Shown here: positions 24,622 to 32,696 of the stretch, in pieces | How the letters are laid out: each line of letters opens with the position of its first letter | Numbering within the stretch: the stretch's first letter is position 1 | NCBI GenBank assembly: GCA_020161775.1 | Contig: JAIUOW010000017.1 | Location: 52,456 to 116,455 of the forward strand | Length of the DNA stretch: 64,000 nt | From: Pseudomonadota bacterium | Lineage (GTDB): Bacteria; Pseudomonadota; Gammaproteobacteria; Burkholderiales; Burkholderiaceae_C | Reading direction: 5' to 3' | Position numbers and translations under genes: made by a program | The notes under the pieces: generated by a model | Told to the model about the DNA's origin: nothing | The model's database searches: none | Seen by the model: the letters and a program-made list of their open reading frames with translations, nothing else

Positions 24622-25755
24622 ATGCATGCGTCACCACCCGCTTTCCAGCATACAGGCCCTGAATACGAATCGGCCTTCCAGCAACCACTGGGCGAGGCCA
24701 TGGCCTCGGGCGGCTGGCAGTCCATGCTGGCCGCGATGGGCGCGACCATGGCCGAATCCGTGCGGCAGACACTGGATGGCCTGAACGAGCTGGCGCGTTG
24801 CCGCCGTATCGGCGTCTACGAAGCACGCTGGATGCGCGAACCACTGCAGCAGCTGTATGAGTCCGGCATCGCGGCGCAGCGCCTGTCGCATCTGGCTGCC
24901 CGCCACCTGCCGCCCGCCCATGAGGCCGTCCCCTTGAACGAAGTGATCGAAGAGGCAGTGGCCGACCACCGCCAGCGCCGGCCCGGCCACCGCATCCTGT
25001 CCCATCTGGACCCGGTGGACGTGATGTCCGAGCCCGAGGCACTGGTGAGCGTGGCTGGGGCCCTGCTCAGCTGGGGCTGTTCGCTGGGCCGTGAGCTGGA
25101 CCTGCAGTTGACGCACCAGCCCGGCAAGGAAAGAGCCACACTCACGTTGCGCGTGGGCAAGCTGCATGCGGCGCAGGACGGCGATGCACACCAGGATTCG
25201 GTGGAATGGCTGCTGCTGTGGCAGCTCGCGCGACTGGAAGGCATCAAGGTCTGGAGCAGCGTCACCGCCGGCCGGGTGCGGGCCATGCTGCAATTCAGCC
25301 GCGCCATGCAGCGCCACGCCGGCATGGCCGTGCTCGAATCCGGCCCCGACGCGCTATACGCGCCCGCAGCGGCCGACCTCAGCACGCTGTGGTGCGTGGC
25401 GCCGCCGGGCACGGCCGCCGCAAGCCTGCCGCCCACGCTGGCGCCCCATGTGGCGGTGGGGCGGGTGGTGAGTTCCGTCGCTGCCCTCACCGCCGAGCTG
25501 CCCGACGCGCCAGACTGCATTCTGTCCACGCGCGAGATCCTGGGCAGCGCGTCGTTTCGCCACTGGCGCCAGCAGGCCCAAGCCCTGCGCGGGCGCTGTG
25601 TTGCGGCCATAGAAATCACCCCCGATGACGGCGTGTTCGAGATCGGCGGCTTCGGCCCCGACAGCGTGGCGCGCATCAGCAGCGGCGCGCTGACGCCCAA
25701 GCTGCTGGGCGCAGTCGTCTCTGAAATGGGCCGCCTGACCGAAGCCGTGACCTGA
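24622..25755 (+). CDS. Unrecognised protein, degenerate histidine-kinase-like, paralogue A
   Basis: The protein has 377 residues and no signal peptide or membrane segment. It is a paralogue of the next gene. Residues 1-90 are helical with RCRRIGVYEARWMREPLQQL then GIAAQRLSHL. Residues 110-230 resemble a histidine-kinase ATPase domain in order of segments (EPEALVSVAGALLSWG in the N-box place; DSVEWLLLWQLARLEGIKV in the last-helix place), but the N-box Asn and both glycine boxes are absent. A C-terminal alpha/beta part (about 265-377) ends FEIGGFGPDSVARISSG. It is probably a non-catalytic scaffold or regulator, which is inference. Confidence 0.7.
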   Translation: MHASPPAFQHTGPEYESAFQQPLGEAMASGGWQSMLAAMGATMAESVRQTLDGLNELARCRRIGVYEARWMREPLQQLYESGIAAQRLSHLAARHLPPAHEAVPLNEVIEEAVADHRQRRPGHRILSHLDPVDVMSEPEALVSVAGALLSWGCSLGRELDLQLTHQPGKERATLTLRVGKLHAAQDGDAHQDSVEWLLLWQLARLEGIKVWSSVTAGRVRAMLQFSRAMQRHAGMAVLESGPDALYAPAAADLSTLWCVAPPGTAAASLPPTLAPHVAVGRVVSSVAALTAELPDAPDCILSTREILGSASFRHWRQQAQALRGRCVAAIEITPDDGVFEIGGFGPDSVARISSGALTPKLLGAVVSEMGRLTEAVT

Positions 25756-25765
25756 ACCCTGCTTG

Positions 25766-25792
25766 TGCGCCAAAAGGTGGCAAAGTGGCGCA
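25766..25792. promoter_or_regulatory. Inverted repeat between the tandem paralogues
   Basis: TGCGCCA (25766-25772) is matched by its exact complement TGGCGCA (25786-25792). A -10-like TACAAT follows at 25811-25816, 31 bp before the second gene's ATG. It may be a separate operator-promoter for the second paralogue; no good -35 is seen. Confidence 0.35.
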
Positions 25793-25846
25793 TTATGGAT
25801 ATTTTCAGCCTACAATGGCGCCGCAGCACACTCCAGGGAGGTTCAC

Positions 25847-26989
25847 ATGCGCGGCGGCTCATCCTCGTTCACAGCCAGTCTGGGCTTTGAGTCCGTGTTC
25901 CAGCAGTCGCTGGGCGACGCCATGGCCGACGGAGGCTGGCACCAGCTGGTGGCCGGCCTGGGCATGGACATGGCGGACGCCGTGCACCAGGTCCTGTCCG
26001 GCGTGGCGGCGTTGGCACATTCCCGGCGCCTGGGCACCCATGAAGCCCGCTGGCTGCAGGCGCCGCTGCAGCGCATTTACCACGCAGGCATTGCGGCGCA
26101 GCGCCTGTCGCACCTGTCCCATCTTTCACGCGGCGGCGAGGCCTCGGGCACCGAAGTCCTCTCGCTGGACAGCCTCATGGCCGACGCCGCGGCCCACCTG
26201 CGCCAACGCCTGCCCGACCACCAGATCAACACCGAGCTGACGCCCGTGGACGTGCTGGCCGAGCCCGAGCTGCTGACCAGCGCCATCGACTCGCTGCTGG
26301 CCTGGGGTACCGGCCTGGGGCAGGATCTGCACCTCAAGCTGGTGCGCGAAGCCGGTTCCCCGTGCGGCGAAATCTGGCTGCGGGTCATGCAACTGCACCG
26401 CCAGGCCCAGGAGGGACGCTGCCTCAACTCGGTGGACTGGCATGTGTTGTGGCAGCTGGCGCGGCTCAAGGGCGTCAAGGTCAGGCGCAAGGTGGAACCT
26501 GGGCGCGTCCGCGTTGCGGTGCGGTTTGACCGCGTCATGAGCCAGCATTCGGGCATGGCGGTGCTGGAAGCCAGCAACGACCCCCAGGCCACCGACGGCG
26601 CGTTTGATCCCGAGCGCACGCGGGTGTGGTGCGCCATCCCGCGCGGCAATACGGCGGCCAGCGTCTATGGCGTGCTGAACCCGCAGGTGCGCCAGCTGCG
26701 CATGCTGGGCGACCTGCGCACGCTGACCGACAGCCCCGACGCGCCCGACTGCGTGGTGACGGTGGCTGAATTCCTGAACACCGAGACATTTCGCCACTGG
26801 CGACGCAGCACCCAGGAAGCGCGCGGCCGCCAGATCGCCGTGATCGAGGTCTGCGCCGCGCCCAATGTGTTCGATGTGGGCGGCTTTGGCCCGCGCAGCG
26901 TGGGCCGCGTGAGCGAAAACATCATCGCCCAGAAGCTGCTGACGGCGATCGTGTTCGAGCTGAGCCAGCTGGCGGACGCCACGGGCTGA
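25847..26989 (+). CDS. Unrecognised protein, degenerate histidine-kinase-like, paralogue B
   Basis: The 380-residue protein is colinear with the preceding gene. Matched pairs include SVFQQSLGDAMADGGW with SAFQQPLGEAMASGGW, LGTHEARWLQAPLQRIYHAG with IGVYEARWMREPLQQLYESG, NSVDWHVLWQLARLKGVKV with DSVEWLLLWQLARLEGIKV, and FDVGGFGPRSVGRVS with FEIGGFGPDSVARIS. As in its partner, the kinase ATP-binding glycines and Asn are missing. The ATG at 25847 follows CAGGGAGG; a longer reading from 25763 lacks such a site. The pair is a tandem duplication that has since diverged. Function unknown. Confidence 0.72.
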   Translation: MRGGSSSFTASLGFESVFQQSLGDAMADGGWHQLVAGLGMDMADAVHQVLSGVAALAHSRRLGTHEARWLQAPLQRIYHAGIAAQRLSHLSHLSRGGEASGTEVLSLDSLMADAAAHLRQRLPDHQINTELTPVDVLAEPELLTSAIDSLLAWGTGLGQDLHLKLVREAGSPCGEIWLRVMQLHRQAQEGRCLNSVDWHVLWQLARLKGVKVRRKVEPGRVRVAVRFDRVMSQHSGMAVLEASNDPQATDGAFDPERTRVWCAIPRGNTAASVYGVLNPQVRQLRMLGDLRTLTDSPDAPDCVVTVAEFLNTETFRHWRRSTQEARGRQIAVIEVCAAPNVFDVGGFGPRSVGRVSENIIAQKLLTAIVFELSQLADATG

Positions 26990-26999
26990 GCCGCGCTGC

Positions 27000-27878
27000 C
27001 TACAGGCTGCGCGCCGAAAACGTGTCGCAGGCCTTCAGCTCGCCGGTTTTCAGGCCCGTGGCAAACCAGCGCTGGCGCTGCGCGCTGGTGCCGTGGGTAA
27101 AGCTCTCGGGCACCACGGCACCGCCGCTGCCGCGCTGCAGGGCGTCATCGCCGATCTTTGCCGCGGCGTTCATGGCTTCTTCCACATCGCCCTGCTCCAG
27201 GACCTGGCGGGCGTTCTGCGCATGGTGGGCCCACAGGCCGGCAAAGCAGTCGGCCTGCAGCTCCAGCCGAACGCTCAGGGCGTTGTACTGGGCCTGGCTG
27301 ACCCGTGCGCGCATCTCGTCCATCTTGCGGCTGATGCCCAGCAGGTTCTGCACGTGGTGGCCCACCTCGTGCGCGATGACGTAGGCCTGCGCAAAGTCGC
27401 CAGGCGCCCCCAGGCGGTTCTTCAGCGTTTCGTAAAAGCCCAGGTCGATGTACACCTTCTGGTCGGCCGGGCAGTAAAACGGCCCCATGGCCGCCTGCCC
27501 CTGGCCGCAGGCCGTGTGGGTGGCGCCGCGAAACAGCACCAGGCGCGGCTCGCTGTACGACGCGCCGCCCCGGGTGAACTGCTGCTTCCACACATCCTCG
27601 GTATCGGCCAGCACGGTGGACACAAACTTCGCCATGCGGTCGTCCGCCGGCGGGCGCTGCGCGGGCGCCTGCTGCACCTGCGCGGTGGGCGCGCCTTCGC
27701 CGCTGAGCAGGCCCAGGATGGTGAGCGGGTTGATGCCGAAGATCCAGCCGCCCACCAGCGCGATCACGATGGTGCCCACGCCAATGCCACGCCCGCCCAG
27801 CAGGCCACCCCCGCCCAGGCCGCCGCCGCCACGGCGGTCCTCGACGTTGCTGGATTCACGGTTGCCTTCCCACTTCAT
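27000..27878 (-). CDS. ypfJ: Neutral zinc metallopeptidase, YpfJ family
   Basis: The protein has 292 residues. A glycine-rich N-terminus (about 18-35) leads to one membrane helix (about 35-58), then a Pro/Gln-rich linker, then the peptidase domain. The zinc motif HEVGHH starts at residue 170, with a downstream LQADCFAGLWAHHA providing the third ligand region. It is a membrane-anchored protease of unknown target. The ATG at 27876-27878 (MKWEGNRESS) begins the family's usual N-terminus; the much longer open frame upstream is antisense to pcp and is a shadow. It is convergent with paralogue B. Confidence 0.92.
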   Translation of the reverse strand: MKWEGNRESSNVEDRRGGGGLGGGGLLGGRGIGVGTIVIALVGGWIFGINPLTILGLLSGEGAPTAQVQQAPAQRPPADDRMAKFVSTVLADTEDVWKQQFTRGGASYSEPRLVLFRGATHTACGQGQAAMGPFYCPADQKVYIDLGFYETLKNRLGAPGDFAQAYVIAHEVGHHVQNLLGISRKMDEMRARVSQAQYNALSVRLELQADCFAGLWAHHAQNARQVLEQGDVEEAMNAAAKIGDDALQRGSGGAVVPESFTHGTSAQRQRWFATGLKTGELKACDTFSARSL

Positions 27879-27920
27879 GACGCACCCCGCATGGCAAATC
27901 TCCTGAGCTAAAGTCGTTGC

Positions 27921-28574
27921 ATGGTAGCTGCTGCCCTTCCCGTCGTGTTGATCACCGGCTTTGACGCCTTTGACGGCGACACGCTCAACCCCAGCTGGCT
28001 GGCCGCCCAGGCGTTGCACGGGCGGCGCATTGCGGGCCACAAGCTGGTGGCAGCGCAGCTGCCCACGGTGTTTAGGGATTCGCTGGACGTGTTGCGCGCG
28101 CTGCTGCGGGCGCACCGCCCGGCGCTGGTGCTGTGCCTGGGCCAGGCTGGCGGGCGCGCGGCGCTGTCGCTGGAACGCGTGGCCATCAACATCAACGACG
28201 CCCGCATTGCCGACAACGCGCAGGCCCAGCCGGTGGACACACCGGTGGTGCCGGGCGCGCCCGCGGCCTATTTCACGCGGCTGCCGGTCAAGGCCATGCT
28301 GCAGGCCCTGCAGCGCGCCGGCATCGCGGCCGAGGTGTCCCAGACGGCTGGCACCTTTGTGTGCAACCACGTGTTCTACGGGCTGATGCACGAGCTGGCC
28401 ACGCGCCGCGGCCTCAAGGCGGTGCGCGGCGGCTTCGTGCATGTGCCCTGGCTGCCCGGACAAGGCACGCCGGCCATGGCGCTGGACGACATGGTGCGCG
28501 GCATTGCCGTGGCGCTGCGCTGCGCATTGACCACACAGGCCGACATCGCCCGCGGCGCAGGCGCCCTGCACTGA
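27921..28574 (+). CDS. pcp: Pyrrolidone-carboxylate peptidase
   Basis: The 217-residue cysteine peptidase removes N-terminal pyroglutamate from peptides. The catalytic triad is visible: Glu85 in LSLERVAIN, Cys148 in TAGTFVCNHVFYGLMH and His174 in GGFVHVPWLP. The N-terminal GFDAFDGDTLNPSW is the family's substrate loop. Length matches the bacterial family (about 215). The start ATG at 27921 lies 42 bp from the divergent ypfJ start. It is convergent with the small membrane-protein gene at 28588. Confidence 0.94.
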   Translation: MVAAALPVVLITGFDAFDGDTLNPSWLAAQALHGRRIAGHKLVAAQLPTVFRDSLDVLRALLRAHRPALVLCLGQAGGRAALSLERVAININDARIADNAQAQPVDTPVVPGAPAAYFTRLPVKAMLQALQRAGIAAEVSQTAGTFVCNHVFYGLMHELATRRGLKAVRGGFVHVPWLPGQGTPAMALDDMVRGIAVALRCALTTQADIARGAGALH

Positions 28575-28587
28575 CCGGCAGATCCGG

Positions 28588-28803
28588 TTATTCCGGCGAC
28601 GCCGGCGGGTCGCGCACCAGCTGCCAGGCCAGCCACATGCCCAGCACCGCATTGGCCAGGCCAAACACGCCCACCACCAGCAGGCCCAGGGTATTGAGTG
28701 GCTTGTTCTGCACCAGCCACCCCAGCGCCATGGACAGCGCATTGAGCGCCAGCATGAGCCAGAACAGCGGGTTGCGCGGCTGGAACAGTCTTGACAGCTT
28801 CAT
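28588..28803 (-). CDS. Small two-helix membrane protein, 71 residues
   Basis: The protein has 71 residues with two hydrophobic segments (about 12-30, NPLFWLMLALNALSMALGWL, and 38-60, LGLLVVGVFGLANAVLGMW). It starts with a basic MKLSRLFQPRN and ends with an acidic and Pro-rich tail. No named family is recognised. It lies 12 bp downstream of the glutathione S-transferase gene on the same strand, so is probably co-transcribed. Confidence 0.7.
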   Translation of the reverse strand: MKLSRLFQPRNPLFWLMLALNALSMALGWLVQNKPLNTLGLLVVGVFGLANAVLGMWLAWQLVRDPPASPE

Positions 28804-28815
28804 GGCGGCCCCCGT

Positions 28816-29502
28816 TCAACCCATGATGGTGTAGGCGCCACCCTTTTCCAGGGCGCGTTGGTAGGCGGGCCGCGCATGGATGCGCTGCAGGAAGGCAAAC
28901 AGTTTCGGGCGGCTGGCGTTCAGCCCGCCACGCGCGGCGGCGGCCTCCAGCGGGAAGCTCATCTGGATATCGGCGCCACTGAATTCATCGCCGGCAAACC
29001 ATTCCGACTTGCCCAGCTCCGCCTCCATGTAGTCCAGGTGCTGGCGGATGTTGGGCAGGATGAACGCGGCCTTGGTTTTGGCCGCAATGGCCTTGGCAAT
29101 GGGCCTGGCAAAAAAAGGCATCTTCGCCTTCTCGATCTGGTCGAACACCAGCTTGAGCAAGAGCGGCGGCATGGCTGAGCCCTCGGCGTAGTGCATCCAG
29201 TAGCGGTAGCGCAGCCGCTCGGGCGTGCCGGGCGCGGGCACCAGCACGGGGCCTGCGTTGGCACCGCTGCCGTGCTGCTCGATCAGGTGTTCGATGATCG
29301 CGCCCGATTCAGCCAGCGTGAATGCGCCATCGGTGATGACCGGCGACTTGCCCAGCGGATGCACCTGGCGCAGCTCGGGCGGTGCCAGCATGGTCTTGCG
29401 GTCGCGCTCGTAGCGCCGGATTTCATAGGGCACGCCCAGTTCCTCCAGGAGCCACAGCACACGCTGGGAGCGCGAGTTGTTGAGGTGGTGCACGGTGATC
29501 AT
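28816..29502 (-). CDS. Glutathione S-transferase family protein
   Basis: The 228-residue protein has a thioredoxin-fold N-terminal domain (VHHLNNSRSQRVLWLLEELG) with Ser in the position of the catalytic residue. The cis-Pro and glutathione-binding segment is GKSPVITDGAFTLAESGAII. The C-terminal helical domain includes FSGADIQMSFPLEAAAARGG. These match the bacterial GST subgroup with an SRSQR motif. It conjugates glutathione to an electrophile; the substrate is unknown. The ATG is at 29500-29502. Confidence 0.93.
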   Translation of the reverse strand: MITVHHLNNSRSQRVLWLLEELGVPYEIRRYERDRKTMLAPPELRQVHPLGKSPVITDGAFTLAESGAIIEHLIEQHGSGANAGPVLVPAPGTPERLRYRYWMHYAEGSAMPPLLLKLVFDQIEKAKMPFFARPIAKAIAAKTKAAFILPNIRQHLDYMEAELGKSEWFAGDEFSGADIQMSFPLEAAAARGGLNASRPKLFAFLQRIHARPAYQRALEKGGAYTIMG

Positions 29503-29604
29503 CTGAGGCCTTTCGGTTGCGTGGGCCCGATGTTATAGGCATTGCGACAGGGGCATTGGGCGTGCTGACAGCCTTTGCACAGGCTCAGCACCTAAAATGA
29601 AAAC

Positions 29605-30456
29605 GTGTCCATCCTCAACGCAGACCTGCATTGCCATTCCGTCGTATCCGACGGCACCATGACCCCTGAGGACCTGGCCGCACGCGCCGCGGCCAACGGC
29701 GTGGAGCTGTGGGCCCTGACCGACCATGACGAAATCGGTGGCCAGCACCGTGCCGCCGCCGCCGCGCGCCAGCACGGCATGAAGTACCTCACGGGCACTG
29801 AAATTTCCGTCACCTTCGCGGGCGCCACCGTGCACATCGTGGGCCTGGGTTTCGACCCGGACGACGCCGCCATGCGCCAGGGCCTGGCCGACACCCGCGG
29901 CGGGCGCGGCGCGCGCGCCATGGAAATGGCCGACCAGCTCGCCAAGGTCGGCATCAAGGACGCCTATGAAGGCGCCTTGCGCTACGTGGGCAACCCCGAG
30001 CTGGTCTCGCGCACGCACTTTGCCCGCTTCCTGGTGGAAACGGGCGTGTGCAAGGAAACCTCCGAGGTGTTCCGCAAATACCTCACCGAAGGCAAGCCCG
30101 GCTACGTGCCGCACCGCTGGGCGTCGCTGGGCCCCGCCGTGCAGTGGATCACCGAGGCGGGTGGCATGGCCGTGATTGCCCACCCTGCGCGCTACAAGTT
30201 CACCGCCAATGAAGAGTACGCCCTGTTCACCGAATTCAAGGCCCATGGCGGACGCGGCGTGGAGGTGGTGACTGGCAGCCACACAGCCGCCGAGGCCGTG
30301 AAATACGCTGAAACAGCGCGCGAATTCGGCCTGGCCGCATCGCGCGGCAGCGACTTCCACAGCCCCGACGAGAGCCACACCGACCTGGGCCTGTTGCCCT
30401 ACCTGCCGGGCGAGCTCACACCGGTCTGGGAGCTGCTGGCGGACCGCGTCCGGTGA
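29605..30456 (+). CDS. PHP-domain phosphoesterase (YciV/RNase AM type)
   Basis: The 283-residue protein begins LNADLHCHSVVSDGTMTPED, the first metal motif of PHP phosphoesterases, and continues LWALTDHDEIGG, GTEISVTFAG, VIAHPARY and GSDFHSPDESH. These are the complete metal ligands of the YciV/Rnm subgroup, which removes 3'-phosphates or 5' nucleotides from nucleic-acid fragments. The start is GTG at 29605; the nearby ATG at 29598 is in another frame. Its stop overlaps the next start as GTGA, so it is coupled to the transporter gene. Confidence 0.9.
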   Translation: MSILNADLHCHSVVSDGTMTPEDLAARAAANGVELWALTDHDEIGGQHRAAAAARQHGMKYLTGTEISVTFAGATVHIVGLGFDPDDAAMRQGLADTRGGRGARAMEMADQLAKVGIKDAYEGALRYVGNPELVSRTHFARFLVETGVCKETSEVFRKYLTEGKPGYVPHRWASLGPAVQWITEAGGMAVIAHPARYKFTANEEYALFTEFKAHGGRGVEVVTGSHTAAEAVKYAETAREFGLAASRGSDFHSPDESHTDLGLLPYLPGELTPVWELLADRVR

Positions 30457-31352
30457 GCACGCACCCAGGCCATGGCGCGCTGGCCGGCATTGCGCTGGCG
30501 ACCGCCGCGGTGGCCTGCTTTGCCACGCTGGACACCACCACCAAGTACATCAGCGTGGGCGTGCCCGTGCTCATGGCGCTGTGGTTCCGCTACCTGTTCC
30601 AGGCCGTGGCCACGGCCCTGGTGGTGTTGCCCGCGCGCGGGCTGTCGGTGCTGCGCACGCGGCACCCCCGGTTCCAGTGCCTGCGCGGCGTGCTGCTGCT
30701 GCTGACCAGCCTGTTCGCGTTCTTCAGCCTCAAGTACATGCCAGTGGGTGAATTCACCGCCATCGTCATGATCACGCCGCTGGTCATCACGCTGCTGGCG
30801 GCCACCCAGCTCAAGGAACGCGTGTCGCCGCTGCGCTGGGCCCTGGTGGTGGGCGGCTTTACCGGCACCATGATCATCATCCGCCCCGGCAGCGACGACT
30901 TCAACTGGACGCTGCTGCTGCCCCTGGGGCTGGTGGCTACCAACGCCTGGTTCCAGGTGCTGACCAGCCAGCTCGCCAAGACCGAAGACCCGATCACCAT
31001 GCACCTGTACACCGGCTGGGTGGGCGCGCTGCTGGCGTCACTGGCGCTGCCTTTTGTCTGGACGGCGCTGGACAGCTGGACACTGTGGGCCGCCCTGTGC
31101 CTGATGGGCCTGATGGGCACCGTGGGTCATTTCCTGCTGATCCTGGCGTACAAGCGGGCGCCAGCGGCCACGCTCACGCCCTACCTGTATGCGCAGATCG
31201 GCTTTGCGATGCTGGGCGGCTGGCTGGTGTTTGCCCATGTGCCCGACGGCTGGTCGCTGGCGGGCATCGCGCTGGTGGCCCTCTGCGGCGCGGCGGGCGC
31301 GTGGCTCACGGTACGCGAAAGCCGGGTGCTGGTCGAGCCCGTGGAATCCTGA
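30453..31352 (+). CDS. EamA/DMT-family membrane transporter
   Basis: The 299-residue inner-membrane protein has ten hydrophobic segments in two EamA repeats, as in drug/metabolite exporters. The first repeat includes PVLMALWFRYLFQAVATALV, then AIVMITPLVITLLAATQLKE. The second has GHFLLILAYKRAPAATLTPY and LVALCGAAGAWLTVRESR. The substrate is unknown. The GTG start at 30453 overlaps the previous stop by 4 bp and gives a natural first helix. Confidence 0.9.
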   Translation: MSTHPGHGALAGIALATAAVACFATLDTTTKYISVGVPVLMALWFRYLFQAVATALVVLPARGLSVLRTRHPRFQCLRGVLLLLTSLFAFFSLKYMPVGEFTAIVMITPLVITLLAATQLKERVSPLRWALVVGGFTGTMIIIRPGSDDFNWTLLLPLGLVATNAWFQVLTSQLAKTEDPITMHLYTGWVGALLASLALPFVWTALDSWTLWAALCLMGLMGTVGHFLLILAYKRAPAATLTPYLYAQIGFAMLGGWLVFAHVPDGWSLAGIALVALCGAAGAWLTVRESRVLVEPVES

Positions 31353-31369
31353 GCGATCATTGCACCACC

Positions 31370-31993
31370 ATGGCACAGTATTTTGAAGTCCACCCCGACA
31401 ACCCGCAGCCCCGGCTGCTCAAGCAGGCCGTGGCCCTGCTGGAGCGCGGCGGCATCCTGGCCGTGCCCACCGATTCCAGCTATGCGCTGGCCTGCCACCT
31501 GGACGACAAGGCCGCCGCCGACCGGCTGCGCCAGATCCGCGGCGTGGACGACCGCCACCATCTCACCTTGCTGTGCCGCGACCTGAGCGAGCTGGCCAAC
31601 TACGCGCGCGTGGACAACAAGCAGTACCGGATGCTGAAGTCGGCCACGCCCGGTGCGTACACCTTCATCCTGGAAGCCACGCGCGAGGTGCCGCGCCGCG
31701 TGAGCCACCCGCAGCGCAAGACCATCGGCCTGCGCGTGCCCGAGCACCGCGCGCTGCAGGAGCTGCTGGCGCTGCACGGCGCGCCGCTGCTGGCCACCAC
31801 GCTGATCCCCCCGGGCCAGGCTGATCCGCTGAACGACGCGCACGACATCCGCGACCGGTTTGAACACCAGATCGCCGGCGTGCTGGACGCGGGCGCCTGC
31901 CCGTCACAGCCCACCACGGTGATCGACATGCACGAGGGCGAGCCCGTCGTGGTGCGTCAGGGCCGCGGCGATCTGGCGCGCCTGGGCCTTTGA
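31370..31993 (+). CDS. L-threonylcarbamoyladenylate synthase-like protein (YciO type)
   Basis: The 207-residue YrdC-fold protein has LLERGGILAVPTDSSYALAC near the start, the family's phosphate- and threonine-binding region. RIRGVDDRHHLTLLC-like wording, TPGAYTFILEATREVPRR and PQRKTIGLRVPEH follow, all typical of the YciO branch. YrdC/Sua5 makes the precursor of t6A37 on tRNA. YciO homologues conserve the fold, but their activity is less certain. The ATG at 31370 lies 17 bp after the transporter gene. Confidence 0.9.
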   Translation: MAQYFEVHPDNPQPRLLKQAVALLERGGILAVPTDSSYALACHLDDKAAADRLRQIRGVDDRHHLTLLCRDLSELANYARVDNKQYRMLKSATPGAYTFILEATREVPRRVSHPQRKTIGLRVPEHRALQELLALHGAPLLATTLIPPGQADPLNDAHDIRDRFEHQIAGVLDAGACPSQPTTVIDMHEGEPVVVRQGRGDLARLGL

Positions 31994-32026
31994 AGCCCCC
32001 CATTACCTGTCTGAGAGAATGCCCTG

Positions 32027-32695
32027 GTGGACATTGCCAACCTGATTCAAACCGTCGCGATCTACGCGCTGCCCGTGCTGTTCGCCATCACGGTACACGA
32101 AGCCGCGCACGGCTACGCCGCGCGCCATTTCGGTGACAACACCGCCTACATGATGGGGCGCATCACGCTCAACCCCATCAAGCACATCGACCCGATCGGT
32201 ACGATTGCGATGCCGCTGCTGCTGTACTTCGCTACCTCGGGCGCCTTCCTGTTCGGCTATGCCAAGCCGGTGCCAGTCAATTTCGGCCACCTGCGCAACC
32301 CCAAGCGCGACATGATCTGGGTCGCGCTGGCGGGCCCGGCGTCCAATTTTGTGCAGGCCATCGGCTGGGCCATCCTGTTCACCGTGCTGGTGGCCATGGG
32401 CTTGCAGGAACGCTTCTTCCTGGACATGGCCAAGGCCGGCGTGCTGGTCAACCTGGTCATGTGGGCCTTCAACCTGTTTCCGCTGCCGCCGCTGGATGGC
32501 GGGCGCATCCTGGTGGGCCTGCTGCCCTGGAAGCAGGCCCAGGCGCTGTCCCGCGTGGAGCCCTGGGGCTTTTTCATCGTGATGGGCCTGGTGATCGCCG
32601 GCATCGTCGGCACCTACTGGCTGCGCCCCCTGATGGGCCTTGGCTATGACGCCATCGGCCTGCTGCTCACCCCCCTGACTGCCCTGCTGAACTGA
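32027..32695 (+). CDS. Site-2-protease-type membrane metalloprotease (M50 family)
   Basis: The 222-residue protein has about five membrane segments. The zinc motif HEAAH is at residues 24-28 within the first helix, and the third ligand region NLFPLPPLDGGRI lies in a later helix. It is the short YwhC/M50B type lacking PDZ domains. The substrate is unknown. The start is GTG at 32027 (GTG GAC ATT). The stop lies 1 bp before the trpS ATG, so the two are probably co-transcribed. Confidence 0.92.
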   Translation: MDIANLIQTVAIYALPVLFAITVHEAAHGYAARHFGDNTAYMMGRITLNPIKHIDPIGTIAMPLLLYFATSGAFLFGYAKPVPVNFGHLRNPKRDMIWVALAGPASNFVQAIGWAILFTVLVAMGLQERFFLDMAKAGVLVNLVMWAFNLFPLPPLDGGRILVGLLPWKQAQALSRVEPWGFFIVMGLVIAGIVGTYWLRPLMGLGYDAIGLLLTPLTALLN

Positions 32696-32696
32696 C

